Source: an uncultured Allomuricauda sp. (lineage in GTDB: Bacteria; Bacteroidota; Bacteroidia; Flavobacteriales; Flavobacteriaceae). From it: a stretch of 64,000 nt of DNA. Under the pieces are notes generated by a model, which saw nothing but the letters and a program-made list of their open reading frames with translations, made no database searches and had not been told where the DNA came from. Made by a program: the position numbers and the translations under genes. Below, in pieces: positions 35,998 through 46,071 of this stretch (within the stretch, counting starts at the first letter, position 1; the number at the start of each line of letters is the position of its first letter). The stretch lies in NCBI RefSeq assembly GCF_947499695.1, contig NZ_CANMPQ010000001.1, positions 248,001-312,000 on the forward strand, in the 5' to 3' direction.

Positions 35998-36698
35998 TTG
36001 TTGATAATGGAAACCACAGAACAGGCTACTATGGCAGCGGTTTCTGTTCTTAAACGGGTATTGCCCAATGCAACAGGAACAAAACCTTTTTCTATTGCAC
36101 CAGTGATTTCAGGAACGCTAAAATCTCCTTCGGGTCCTATTAGTATAGTAATGTCTTTATCAGCGGCTATGCGCCTTTTCAATTCCATTTTTTCGCCCTC
36201 ATCGCAGTGTGCGATGAATTTTAAACCTTTGACTTCTTCATTAAGAAAGTCCTTGTAGGCAATTGGCGGATTCAATTTTGGCAAAAAAGTTTGTAGAGAC
36301 TGTTTCATCGCTGATTGGACGATACGTTCCATTCGTTCCATTTTAATCGTTTTTCTTTCGGAACGTTCGCAAATTATTGGAGTTATTTCGTCCACACCGA
36401 TTTCTGTAGCTTTTTCCAAAAACCATTCATAACGGTCATTCATTTTAGTTGGTGCCACGGCCAAATGCAGCTTATAGCGTTTAGGAACGCTCTTATCTTC
36501 AGAAATAATCTGGACTTTACATTTTTTAAGGTCCGCTTCAAGAATTTTTGCTTCAAAAAGATAACCCCTTCCATTTGTGATATGCAAAATATCACCTTCT
36601 TTCTTTCGAAGAACCTTTAGAATGTGTTTGCTTTCTTCTGCTGAAAAGAAAAATTGCTTAAAACTATTATCGAGTGTAGGATTGTAGAAAAGTTGCAT
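35994..36698 (-). CDS. rsmE: 16S rRNA m3U1498 methyltransferase
   Basis: 234 residues, SPOUT fold with trefoil knot. GPEGDFS at 188-194 and LGNTRLRTETA at 211-221 form the SAM-binding knot, and the N-terminal PUA-like domain spans about 1-70. It methylates U1498 in the decoding centre of the small ribosomal subunit. The TfoX-like gene is immediately upstream with no gap. Confidence 0.94.
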   Translation of the reverse strand: MQLFYNPTLDNSFKQFFFSAEESKHILKVLRKKEGDILHITNGRGYLFEAKILEADLKKCKVQIISEDKSVPKRYKLHLAVAPTKMNDRYEWFLEKATEIGVDEITPIICERSERKTIKMERMERIVQSAMKQSLQTFLPKLNPPIAYKDFLNEEVKGLKFIAHCDEGEKMELKRRIAADKDITILIGPEGDFSVPEITGAIEKGFVPVALGNTRLRTETAAIVACSVVSIINN

Positions 36699-37028
36699 TT
36701 ATTTCAATTTACTTTTTGCATGCTCCAGACCCAGTTCCATCCATTGATGAAGTTGCTCTTCTGTCTTGAAACCTTCGGGCGACACGAAAATGAATTCTTT
36801 CATTGGTTTTCCGGTAAAATCCATAGGCCTTACAAATTCTTGCTGTAATACCTTTTCCATTTTGGAATGGATTACACGGACCATCAAATCGTTTTTAACA
36901 GGCCCAACGGTCATTTTTCCTTGATACAGAAAGGCCACACCTCCGAACATTTTCTTTTCGGTAAATTCTTCTGGAAAAAGTGAAGCCGAGCTACGGATTC
37001 TTTTCGCTAACTCTTCGTCATATGCCAT
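36699..37028 (-). CDS. TfoX/Sxy N-terminal domain protein
   Basis: 109 residues consisting of a single TfoX_N domain: KKMFGGVAFLYQGKMTVG (25-42) is the family core. It lacks the C-terminal helix-hairpin-helix part of true competence regulators, as is usual for these short proteins, whose role is unknown. It lies directly before rsmE and 30 bases after tsaD on the minus strand. Confidence 0.84.
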   Translation of the reverse strand: MAYDEELAKRIRSSASLFPEEFTEKKMFGGVAFLYQGKMTVGPVKNDLMVRVIHSKMEKVLQQEFVRPMDFTGKPMKEFIFVSPEGFKTEEQLHQWMELGLEHAKSKLK

Positions 37029-37058
37029 ACTCCAAATTTAAAGGTTAAGGTTCAAAAA

Positions 37059-38087
37059 TCAATTTCCAATGGTATAACGTGCCTTTGCCGCAACCTTTTG
37101 GTCTGTGAATTGTCCATCAAGGAACTTTAAATACCCAACAATACCGATCATTCCAGCATTGTCGGTGCAATATGAAAATTTAGGAATGTAAGTTGTCCAA
37201 CCCATTTTTTCTTCAGCCTCCTTAAGTCGTGCTCTAATTCCAGAATTTGCGGCGACACCACCGCCAATAGCTACTTGTTTTATACCGGTTTGTTGTATGG
37301 CAAGTTTTAGCTTATCCATCAAAATTTCCAAAATGGTATACTGAACCGAAGCACAAATGTCTTTAATGTTTTCTGATACAAAGTCTGGATTTTTTCTGGT
37401 TTCCCTTTGAATGAAATAAAGGATACTGGTTTTTAATCCGCTAAAACTGAAGTTTAGACCATCTACCTTGGGTTTTGGAAAAGGAAACGCTTTTGGATTT
37501 CCCTCCCGAGCATATTTATCCACCAATGGGCCACCAGGATAAGGCAGTCCCATAAGTTTGGCACTTTTATCAAATGCCTCGCCTACGGCATCATCTAAGG
37601 TTTCGCCAAGAACCTCCATATCAAAATAGCCATTAACTCGCACGATTTGGGTATGGCCCCCACTAATGGTCAATGCCAAAAATGGAAATTTAGGAGCTGT
37701 CATGGTCTCATCCTCAATAAAGTGGGCTAAAATGTGGGCTTCCATGTGATTTACCTCTATTAAGGGAATATCTAGTCCCAAAGCCAAGGATTTGGCAAAA
37801 GACGTTCCTACCAACAAGGATCCCATGAGCCCAGGACCTCTGGTGAAAGCTATGGCCGATAGTTGTTTTTTATCGATATTTGCCTTGGCCAAGGCTTGAT
37901 GTACTACCGGAACAATATTTTGTTGATGTGCCCTAGATGCCAATTCTGGGACAACACCTCCATATTGCTTGTGTATTTCTTGTGTTGCCACAACATTACT
38001 CAATACTTTTGTATTGCATAAAACTGCTGCAGAAGTATCGTCACAAGAAGATTCTATTGCAAGAATGTAATTTTTTTCGATTGCCAC
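37059..38087 (-). CDS. tsaD: tRNA N6-adenosine threonylcarbamoyltransferase
   Basis: 342 residues from a GTG start at 38087. ESSCDDTSAA (12-21) opens the ASKHA fold, H114 and H118 in NHMEAHILAH bind the metal, and GGGVAANSGIRARL (about 274-287) is the C-terminal signature. With TsaB, TsaE and TsaC it makes t6A37 in tRNAs reading ANN codons. It is divergent from the tamB-like gene. Confidence 0.95.
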   Translation of the reverse strand: MAIEKNYILAIESSCDDTSAAVLCNTKVLSNVVATQEIHKQYGGVVPELASRAHQQNIVPVVHQALAKANIDKKQLSAIAFTRGPGLMGSLLVGTSFAKSLALGLDIPLIEVNHMEAHILAHFIEDETMTAPKFPFLALTISGGHTQIVRVNGYFDMEVLGETLDDAVGEAFDKSAKLMGLPYPGGPLVDKYAREGNPKAFPFPKPKVDGLNFSFSGLKTSILYFIQRETRKNPDFVSENIKDICASVQYTILEILMDKLKLAIQQTGIKQVAIGGGVAANSGIRARLKEAEEKMGWTTYIPKFSYCTDNAGMIGIVGYLKFLDGQFTDQKVAAKARYTIGN

Positions 38088-38171
38088 TGATTTTGGAACA
38101 AAAATTGGTCGAGCAAAGGTAAAACATAAAGCCCTATCAGAAAACTTAGGAAAATACTGCTTCGTATACTA

Positions 38172-41100
38172 TTGGCAATTCTGCTGATAATGGTCCTAGG
38201 TTCGCTGATTCTTTCCATTCCGGCTGTTCAAACAAAAATGGCCAAGTATGCCACGAAATCCCTGAACGAAGAATTCGGAACAAATATTCAAATAAACCGT
38301 TTAGGACTTTCTCTCTTTAATCTAAATGCAGGGATTAAAGGTATTTATGTGGAAGATTATAAAAAGGATACGCTAGTATATATCCGTAAACTTTCCACTT
38401 CTATTTTGAACATTCGGAATATGGTGAATGGAAAGATGGAATTTGGAGATATTGATGTTGAGGGGTTGTTCTTTAATTTGAAAACCTACATAAGAGAACG
38501 TGACACAAATCTTGATGTCTTTGTCGACAAATTGGATGATGGTAAACCACGGGCACCAGGCACACCTCCATTTTTTATGTCTTCGGATGAAATACAGATT
38601 TCCGAAGGAAGGTTTCGACTTTCTGATGAAAATTTAGAAAATGAGGAAACACTGAATTTTACCAATATGAAAGTCCAGGCCAGTGATTTTCAGATTTTAG
38701 GGCCGGATGTTTCTTTGAATATTGAAGACCTCTCCTTAATGAGTAAAAGGGGCATTGCCTTGGAACAACTCGCCACCAATTTTAAGTATACCAAGACACA
38801 AATGCGGTTTGATTCTTTGCGAATAAGGACCAAAGAATCTGAATTGAAGGGAGATATGACCTTTAACTACAACCGAGAAGACTTAGCGGAGTTTGTAGAT
38901 AGAGTGCAGATTGAGGCAGATTTTGATGAATCTACCATTGCGATGAATGAGGTGAACAGTTTTTACAACGAATTCGGGAAGAACAAACAGGTTTCGCTCT
39001 CCGGTAGCTTTAACGGAGTGCTGAACCAGCTTAAGGTAACCGACCTTTTTATTCAATCGGAAAACACCGGAATTCGTGGAGATTTTGAGTTTTATAATAT
39101 GATGAGTAAAGAAGCCCCATTCATAATGAGGGCCGATATGAAGAATCTGACCTCAAGTTATTATCAACTTAGATCAATACTACCCAATATTTTGGGTAAG
39201 AACATACCGTCCTCTTTTCAAAAGTTAGGGCAATTTACTATCCGTGGAGATGCCGAGGTAACCGAAACGTCATTGGATGTGCAAATCAATTTGAATACCG
39301 ATATCGGAAGCAGCTATACAGACCTTCAAATGACCAATATTCATACGATTGATGATGCCTCTTATATCGGGTTTATCTCACTTATCGATTTTAATCTGGG
39401 GAATTTTGTTGAAGACGACCAATTAGGCTTGGCTACTTTGGATGTAAACGTGGAAGGAAAAGGGTTTATCTCAGAATATTTGAACACTGAAGTCATTGGG
39501 GAGGTATATAAATTGGAATACAACAATTATGAATACAATAACCTTCGGGTTTCTGGAATTCTTAAAGATCAACTTTTCGATGGTTCTCTTGTAAGTGGTG
39601 ATGAGAACTTTAAGTTTGATTTTAAAGGATTGGCTGATTTTGGAGCGGATGAGAACAAATTCAATTTTATTGCTTCGGTGGATCATGCCGACTTAAAACG
39701 CCTCAATTTCATCAATGACAGTGTTTCTATTTTCAAGGGGAATTTGAACATGGATATTGAAGGAAGCACTTTAGATAATATAATAGGGCAAGTCAGATTT
39801 TCGAATACCACCTATCAAAATAAGAATCAGACCTATTATTTTGAGGATTTCGCGGTGGGTTCCTCATTCGACCAGGATACCGTTAGAACTATCGAAATAA
39901 ACTCTCCTGATATTATTACGGGGTATGCCAAGGGAAAATTCAAAGTGAACGAACTTGGTAGATTGGTTCAAAATTCAGTGGGAAGTATATACACGAATTA
40001 TAAACCCTTCGAAATTTCTGGAGGTCAACGGTTGGACTTTAATTTTAAGATTTACAATAAGATTGTAGATGTTTTCTTTCCAGAAGTGATCTTTGGTCCC
40101 AACACTTTTATACGGGGAAATATCGTCTCTGACGAAGGTGACTTTAAACTCACATTCAAATCCCCAAGTATTGCTGCGTATGGAAACGAGTTTGATAATA
40201 TTGAACTCAAAATTGATAATAAGAACCCCTTGTTTAACACCTTTGTTTCCGTGGAGGACATGTCAACCATCTATTATGATGTAAAAGACTTTAACCTCAT
40301 CAACACTACGCTAAAGGATACACTTTTCTTTAGAACGGAGTTCAAAGGAGGCCTAGGCTATGATGACAAATACAACCTAAACTTCTACCATACGTTCAAT
40401 AAAGAGAACAAATCGGTAATAGGATTGAAAAAATCCGATATCAATTTTAAAGGAAATACCTGGGTGTTGAACAAGGACGCCAACAACAAGAACAAGGTTA
40501 TCATCAATAGAACCTTGGATAGTATTCGAATCGAAGATGTGGTGATGGACAACGAAAACCGAGAGCAAATTCGATTACGGGGAGAGCTGGCCGACTCGAC
40601 GTACAAAGATTTAGATCTCCAGTTCAAGATTGTTTCCTTGAACAAGATTACGCCTGTGGTGGATAGTTTGAAGTTGGACGGGTCAGTTGATGGTTTTCTC
40701 AATATTCTTCAGAAAGATGGAAAATATCTGCCAACCTCAAGTTTGAACGTTTCAGACTTCAGTGTAAATAATAGACGATTAGGAGATTTGGAAATTGGAA
40801 TATTTGGAAACAATGATCTATCACAGTTTGGGGTAAGTACTTGGTTGAATCAAAATGGGCTCGAAAAAATGAGCATTAATGGAAAGGTGACCAATATCAA
40901 CAATAAACGTGAGCTTGATTTGGCAGTTAACTTTACCGATTTCGATTTGGAACCTTTTAGTCCATTGGGAGAGGATGTTATTTCCAATATCCGGGGTAGT
41001 TTGGGTGGATTTGCCAAAATTACCGGGCCGGTGAATAATCCGTCCATAAACGGGAATCTGACTTTAAATAATGCAGGGATTGGCATCCCATATCTAAATG

Positions 41101-42602
41101 TGGATTATGATTTTGCGCCATACTCGAGAGTGCGTCTTTTTGATCAAACATTTTATTTTGAGAATATAGAGCTATCAGACGTTGTAGAAAATACCACTGC
41201 TACTCTGGACGGAACCATAAATCATACAGGTTTTGGTGATTGGTCATTGGACCTGGATGTGGATACCAAGAATGACCGTTTCATGATCTTGAATACCGGG
41301 TTTGATGAGGAGGCATTGTATTATGGTACAGGTTTTATAAATGGAACAGGAAGTATTTATGGGCCTACTGATGCCCTTAATATATCTGTGGATGCGTCCA
41401 CTGCTCAAGGCACCTCGCTTAAAATACCGTTAAGTGATGTCACCAGTGTTGGAGATTATTCTTTCATCAACTTTATCGAAAAAGGGACCTCAGAATCATT
41501 TAATGAAGAACGAGTACTTCAAGATTACCAAGGTTTAGAAATGGCCTTTGACCTTGTTGTTACACCAGATGCTGAAGTAGAGATTGTTGTTGATCAGAAT
41601 ACAGGCAGCTCCCTAAAGGGAACCGGAGAAGGAATTCTCTTGATTGAGATCAACACGAATGGTAAATTCAATATGTACGGAGAGTTCGTTGCCGTTACAG
41701 GAGAGTACAATTTTAGGTACGGTGGTGTAATCGATAAGAAATTCCAAGTGCGCCCAGGAGGTACTATTCTTTGGGAAAGGGACCCATTGGCTGCACAGCT
41801 AAATCTTGAAGCTGTTTATGCATTGAATGCCAACCCTGCACCGCTTTTAGATAATCAAGGTTACACCGGAAGAATACCCACTGAAGTTGTGGTGCGACTT
41901 GATGGGGAGTTGGAAAGTCCCACCATCAATTTTGATATTGATTTTCCGGGAGCCAATTCAGTAATTCAATCGGAAATAGAATACAGGCTTCAAGATCCTA
42001 CCATAAAAGAAAGAAACGCCTTTTTCTTGTTGGCTCAAGGAACTTTTGTAAACGAGCAAACGGGAATCAACCAACAAGCAGTGACCGGTAATCTTATTCA
42101 AACTGCGTCGGGCTTGCTCAATCAAATTTTGGCAGGCGAAAATGACAAGTTCAATCTAGGAGTTTCCTATGAACAAGGCTATAACGACCCTAATGCTGAA
42201 ATTTTAACTGAAGATAGAATTGGGGTGACTGTTTCTACCCAAATCTCGGATCGGGTTTTGGTCAACGGTAGGGTAGGGGTTCCAGTAGGTGGAGTTTCTG
42301 AAACTGTAGTGGCTGGGGATGTAGAAGTTCAGGTTTTATTGAATGAAGAAGGTACACTTAGTGCTAAAATATTTAACCGTGAGAACCAAATCCAGCAATT
42401 TTTAGCTGAGAGACAAGGATACACCCAAGGAGTAGGTCTATCGTATCAGGTTGATTTTAACAGCTTTAAAGAACTGATGCAAAGAGTATTCAGAAAAAGA
42501 AAAAAAGAAAAAGCTTTACCTGAGCCAGAACAATCTACTGAAATTATGGGAAAAGATAGTTTGATTCGATTTATCCCAAAGAAAAATACCATCAAAAAAT
42601 AG
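38172..42602 (+). CDS. tamB: TamB-like translocation/assembly module protein
   Basis: At least 1476 residues. One N-terminal membrane anchor (LLIMVLGSLILSIP), then a very long beta-rich region of AsmA/TamB type, closing with the TamB (DUF490) domain (about 1060-1400; GEYNFRYGGVIDKKFQVRPGGTI is typical). It spans the periplasm as a lipid-conducting or outer-membrane-protein assembly groove. The first standard start is TTG at 38172, but the frame is open back to the TAA at 38127, and that stretch encodes a basic segment RKLRK before the anchor. A non-standard start (for example ATC at 38136) may therefore be used. Confidence 0.87.
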   Translation: MAILLIMVLGSLILSIPAVQTKMAKYATKSLNEEFGTNIQINRLGLSLFNLNAGIKGIYVEDYKKDTLVYIRKLSTSILNIRNMVNGKMEFGDIDVEGLFFNLKTYIRERDTNLDVFVDKLDDGKPRAPGTPPFFMSSDEIQISEGRFRLSDENLENEETLNFTNMKVQASDFQILGPDVSLNIEDLSLMSKRGIALEQLATNFKYTKTQMRFDSLRIRTKESELKGDMTFNYNREDLAEFVDRVQIEADFDESTIAMNEVNSFYNEFGKNKQVSLSGSFNGVLNQLKVTDLFIQSENTGIRGDFEFYNMMSKEAPFIMRADMKNLTSSYYQLRSILPNILGKNIPSSFQKLGQFTIRGDAEVTETSLDVQINLNTDIGSSYTDLQMTNIHTIDDASYIGFISLIDFNLGNFVEDDQLGLATLDVNVEGKGFISEYLNTEVIGEVYKLEYNNYEYNNLRVSGILKDQLFDGSLVSGDENFKFDFKGLADFGADENKFNFIASVDHADLKRLNFINDSVSIFKGNLNMDIEGSTLDNIIGQVRFSNTTYQNKNQTYYFEDFAVGSSFDQDTVRTIEINSPDIITGYAKGKFKVNELGRLVQNSVGSIYTNYKPFEISGGQRLDFNFKIYNKIVDVFFPEVIFGPNTFIRGNIVSDEGDFKLTFKSPSIAAYGNEFDNIELKIDNKNPLFNTFVSVEDMSTIYYDVKDFNLINTTLKDTLFFRTEFKGGLGYDDKYNLNFYHTFNKENKSVIGLKKSDINFKGNTWVLNKDANNKNKVIINRTLDSIRIEDVVMDNENREQIRLRGELADSTYKDLDLQFKIVSLNKITPVVDSLKLDGSVDGFLNILQKDGKYLPTSSLNVSDFSVNNRRLGDLEIGIFGNNDLSQFGVSTWLNQNGLEKMSINGKVTNINNKRELDLAVNFTDFDLEPFSPLGEDVISNIRGSLGGFAKITGPVNNPSINGNLTLNNAGIGIPYLNVDYDFAPYSRVRLFDQTFYFENIELSDVVENTTATLDGTINHTGFGDWSLDLDVDTKNDRFMILNTGFDEEALYYGTGFINGTGSIYGPTDALNISVDASTAQGTSLKIPLSDVTSVGDYSFINFIEKGTSESFNEERVLQDYQGLEMAFDLVVTPDAEVEIVVDQNTGSSLKGTGEGILLIEINTNGKFNMYGEFVAVTGEYNFRYGGVIDKKFQVRPGGTILWERDPLAAQLNLEAVYALNANPAPLLDNQGYTGRIPTEVVVRLDGELESPTINFDIDFPGANSVIQSEIEYRLQDPTIKERNAFFLLAQGTFVNEQTGINQQAVTGNLIQTASGLLNQILAGENDKFNLGVSYEQGYNDPNAEILTEDRIGVTVSTQISDRVLVNGRVGVPVGGVSETVVAGDVEVQVLLNEEGTLSAKIFNRENQIQQFLAERQGYTQGVGLSYQVDFNSFKELMQRVFRKRKKEKALPEPEQSTEIMGKDSLIRFIPKKNTIKK

Positions 42603-42647
42603 ACTTTTCAACATTGTGATTTTCACAATTTTTCTACATATTTTTTA

Positions 42648-42725
42648 CGAAAACGTTTGCGAAACCCCTTGAAAACAAATTACTTAATAAGTCATTCAAT
42701 AATTAAATAAAGTTTCCTAGTTTTG
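42648..42725 (+). promoter_or_regulatory. pfkA upstream palindrome and -7 box
   Basis: CGAAAACGTTTGCG at 42648-42661 is a palindrome around AAACGTTT with one mismatched pair, similar to LacI-type operators and to CGAAAACCCTTTCG before xylulokinase. TAGTTTTG at 42718-42725 matches TAnnTTTG, 17 bases before the pfkA ATG. Confidence 0.42.
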
Positions 42726-42742
42726 GGCTCTTAAAATTTTGA

Positions 42743-44751
<2,009 letters not shown>

Positions 44752-44770
44752 TTTAGTATCTTACAAATAA

Positions 44771-44802
44771 ATCCTGGAGAGGAAGCCCTTTCTCTCCAGG
44801 AT
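44771..44802 (+). terminator. Hairpin between gapA and the BadF-type kinase gene
   Basis: ATCCTGGAGAG at 44771-44781 pairs perfectly with CTCTCCAGGAT at 44792-44802 over a ten-base loop. No T-run follows, so it may stabilise or process the abundant gapA message rather than stop all transcription. Confidence 0.55.
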
Positions 44803-44821
44803 CCAACCTAAAACCTGATTT

Positions 44822-45673
44822 ATGATATTGATTGTAGACAGTGGGGCGACCAAATCTGACTGGATTGCACTTAATGATAAAGGAGATCAATTATTTCTTA
44901 CCCAAACGTTGGGATTAAGTCCAGAGGTGCTTACAAGAGAGGTCATCGAAGATCGTCTTGCGAACAATTTTGAGCTTTCAAAAAATAAGGATGAAGTAAA
45001 TCAGTTATATTTTTACGGTGCCGGATGTGGTACCGATCGTATGAAAAAGTTTCTAAAGGAAATCTTTAAGGACTTTTTTCCCAATGCGAAGGCGGAAGTA
45101 AGGGAAGACACTTTTGCTGCTATTTATTCTACTACCCAAATCGGTCATCAAGGAATCGTTTGTATTCTTGGAACAGGATCCAACTGTAGTTATTATGACG
45201 GCCATCAGTTGTTTCAAAAAGTAACCTCATTGGGCTATATTTTGATGGATGATGGAAGCGGTAATTTCTTTGGAAGGAAATTGCTCCGTGACTATTACTT
45301 CCACAAAATGCCACAAGATTTGGGCATCAAATTCGCCAAGGAATACAACCTCGAAGCGGATGTGATCAAAGAGCATCTATACAAGCAACCGAATCCAAAT
45401 ACCTATTTGGCCACATTTGCCCGATTTATCATTGAAAATAAAGAACACCCTTATTGCAGAGGTGTTATTGATAAAGGTTTACAACAGTTTGTAAACAACT
45501 ACATCATGCAGTTTGAACTGGCTACAAAAGTTCCCGTAAGTTTTGTAGGCAGTATTGCGTACTTTTTAAGGGAGGAACTTGCTACGGTTTTGGAACGCAA
45601 TGATTTAATCTTAGGTGTTATTCGACAAAGACCTATAGAAGGGTTGGTCGAATTCCATAAAAAGACTATTTAA
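44822..45673 (+). CDS. BadF/BadG/BcrA-type ATPase, probable N-acetylglucosamine kinase
   Basis: 283 residues, ASKHA fold. IVDSGATKSDW (3-13) is the phosphate-1 loop, FYGAGCG (about 63-69) and CILGTGSNCSYYD (about 113-125) the other nucleotide motifs, and MDDGSGNFFGRKLL (about 142-155) matches the GlcNAc-kinase group of this family. It probably phosphorylates amino sugars recovered from peptidoglycan. The end overlaps the convergent ridA gene by eight bases. Confidence 0.8.
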   Translation: MILIVDSGATKSDWIALNDKGDQLFLTQTLGLSPEVLTREVIEDRLANNFELSKNKDEVNQLYFYGAGCGTDRMKKFLKEIFKDFFPNAKAEVREDTFAAIYSTTQIGHQGIVCILGTGSNCSYYDGHQLFQKVTSLGYILMDDGSGNFFGRKLLRDYYFHKMPQDLGIKFAKEYNLEADVIKEHLYKQPNPNTYLATFARFIIENKEHPYCRGVIDKGLQQFVNNYIMQFELATKVPVSFVGSIAYFLREELATVLERNDLILGVIRQRPIEGLVEFHKKTI

Positions 45674-46046
45674 TCGCAATCATAGAAATCTCAACGTTGA
45701 CAAACTTGGGAAGATTTGCTACTTCTACAGTTTCTCTTGCTGGAGCTGTTTCGGCATCAAAATAACTACCATAGACTTCATTGATTTCAGAAAATTGATG
45801 CATATCCTTAATGAAAATGGACGTTTTGATTACGTTTTCAAAGTTCATTCCAGCTTCCTCAAGAATAGCTTTTAAATTTTCCATGGACTGTTGGGTTTCC
45901 TTTTTAATATCTCCTTCTACCAGTGAACCTGTGGAAGGGTCTATTGGAATCTGTCCAGAAATGTAAAGCGTGTCTTTAATAAGCACAGCTTGGTTATAAG
46001 GTCCAATCGGTGCGGGAGCTTTTGGCGTATTGATTATTTTTTTCAT
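45666..46046 (-). CDS. ridA: RidA family reactive intermediate deaminase
   Basis: 126 residues covering one YjgF/YER057c/UK114 domain. The Arg in PARETVEVANLPK (about 100-112) and the final NVEISMIA strand are the conserved imine-binding site. It hydrolyses reactive enamine/imine intermediates. It follows lptD on the minus strand after 25 bases. Confidence 0.93.
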   Translation of the reverse strand: MKKIINTPKAPAPIGPYNQAVLIKDTLYISGQIPIDPSTGSLVEGDIKKETQQSMENLKAILEEAGMNFENVIKTSIFIKDMHQFSEINEVYGSYFDAETAPARETVEVANLPKFVNVEISMIAIK

Positions 46047-46071
46047 ACTGATAAAATAAGTATTAAATAAA

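Noticed and set aside
36699..37028. Competence regulator TfoX
   Set aside because: Only the N-terminal domain is present, without the DNA-binding-like C-terminal part; a competence role is not supported.
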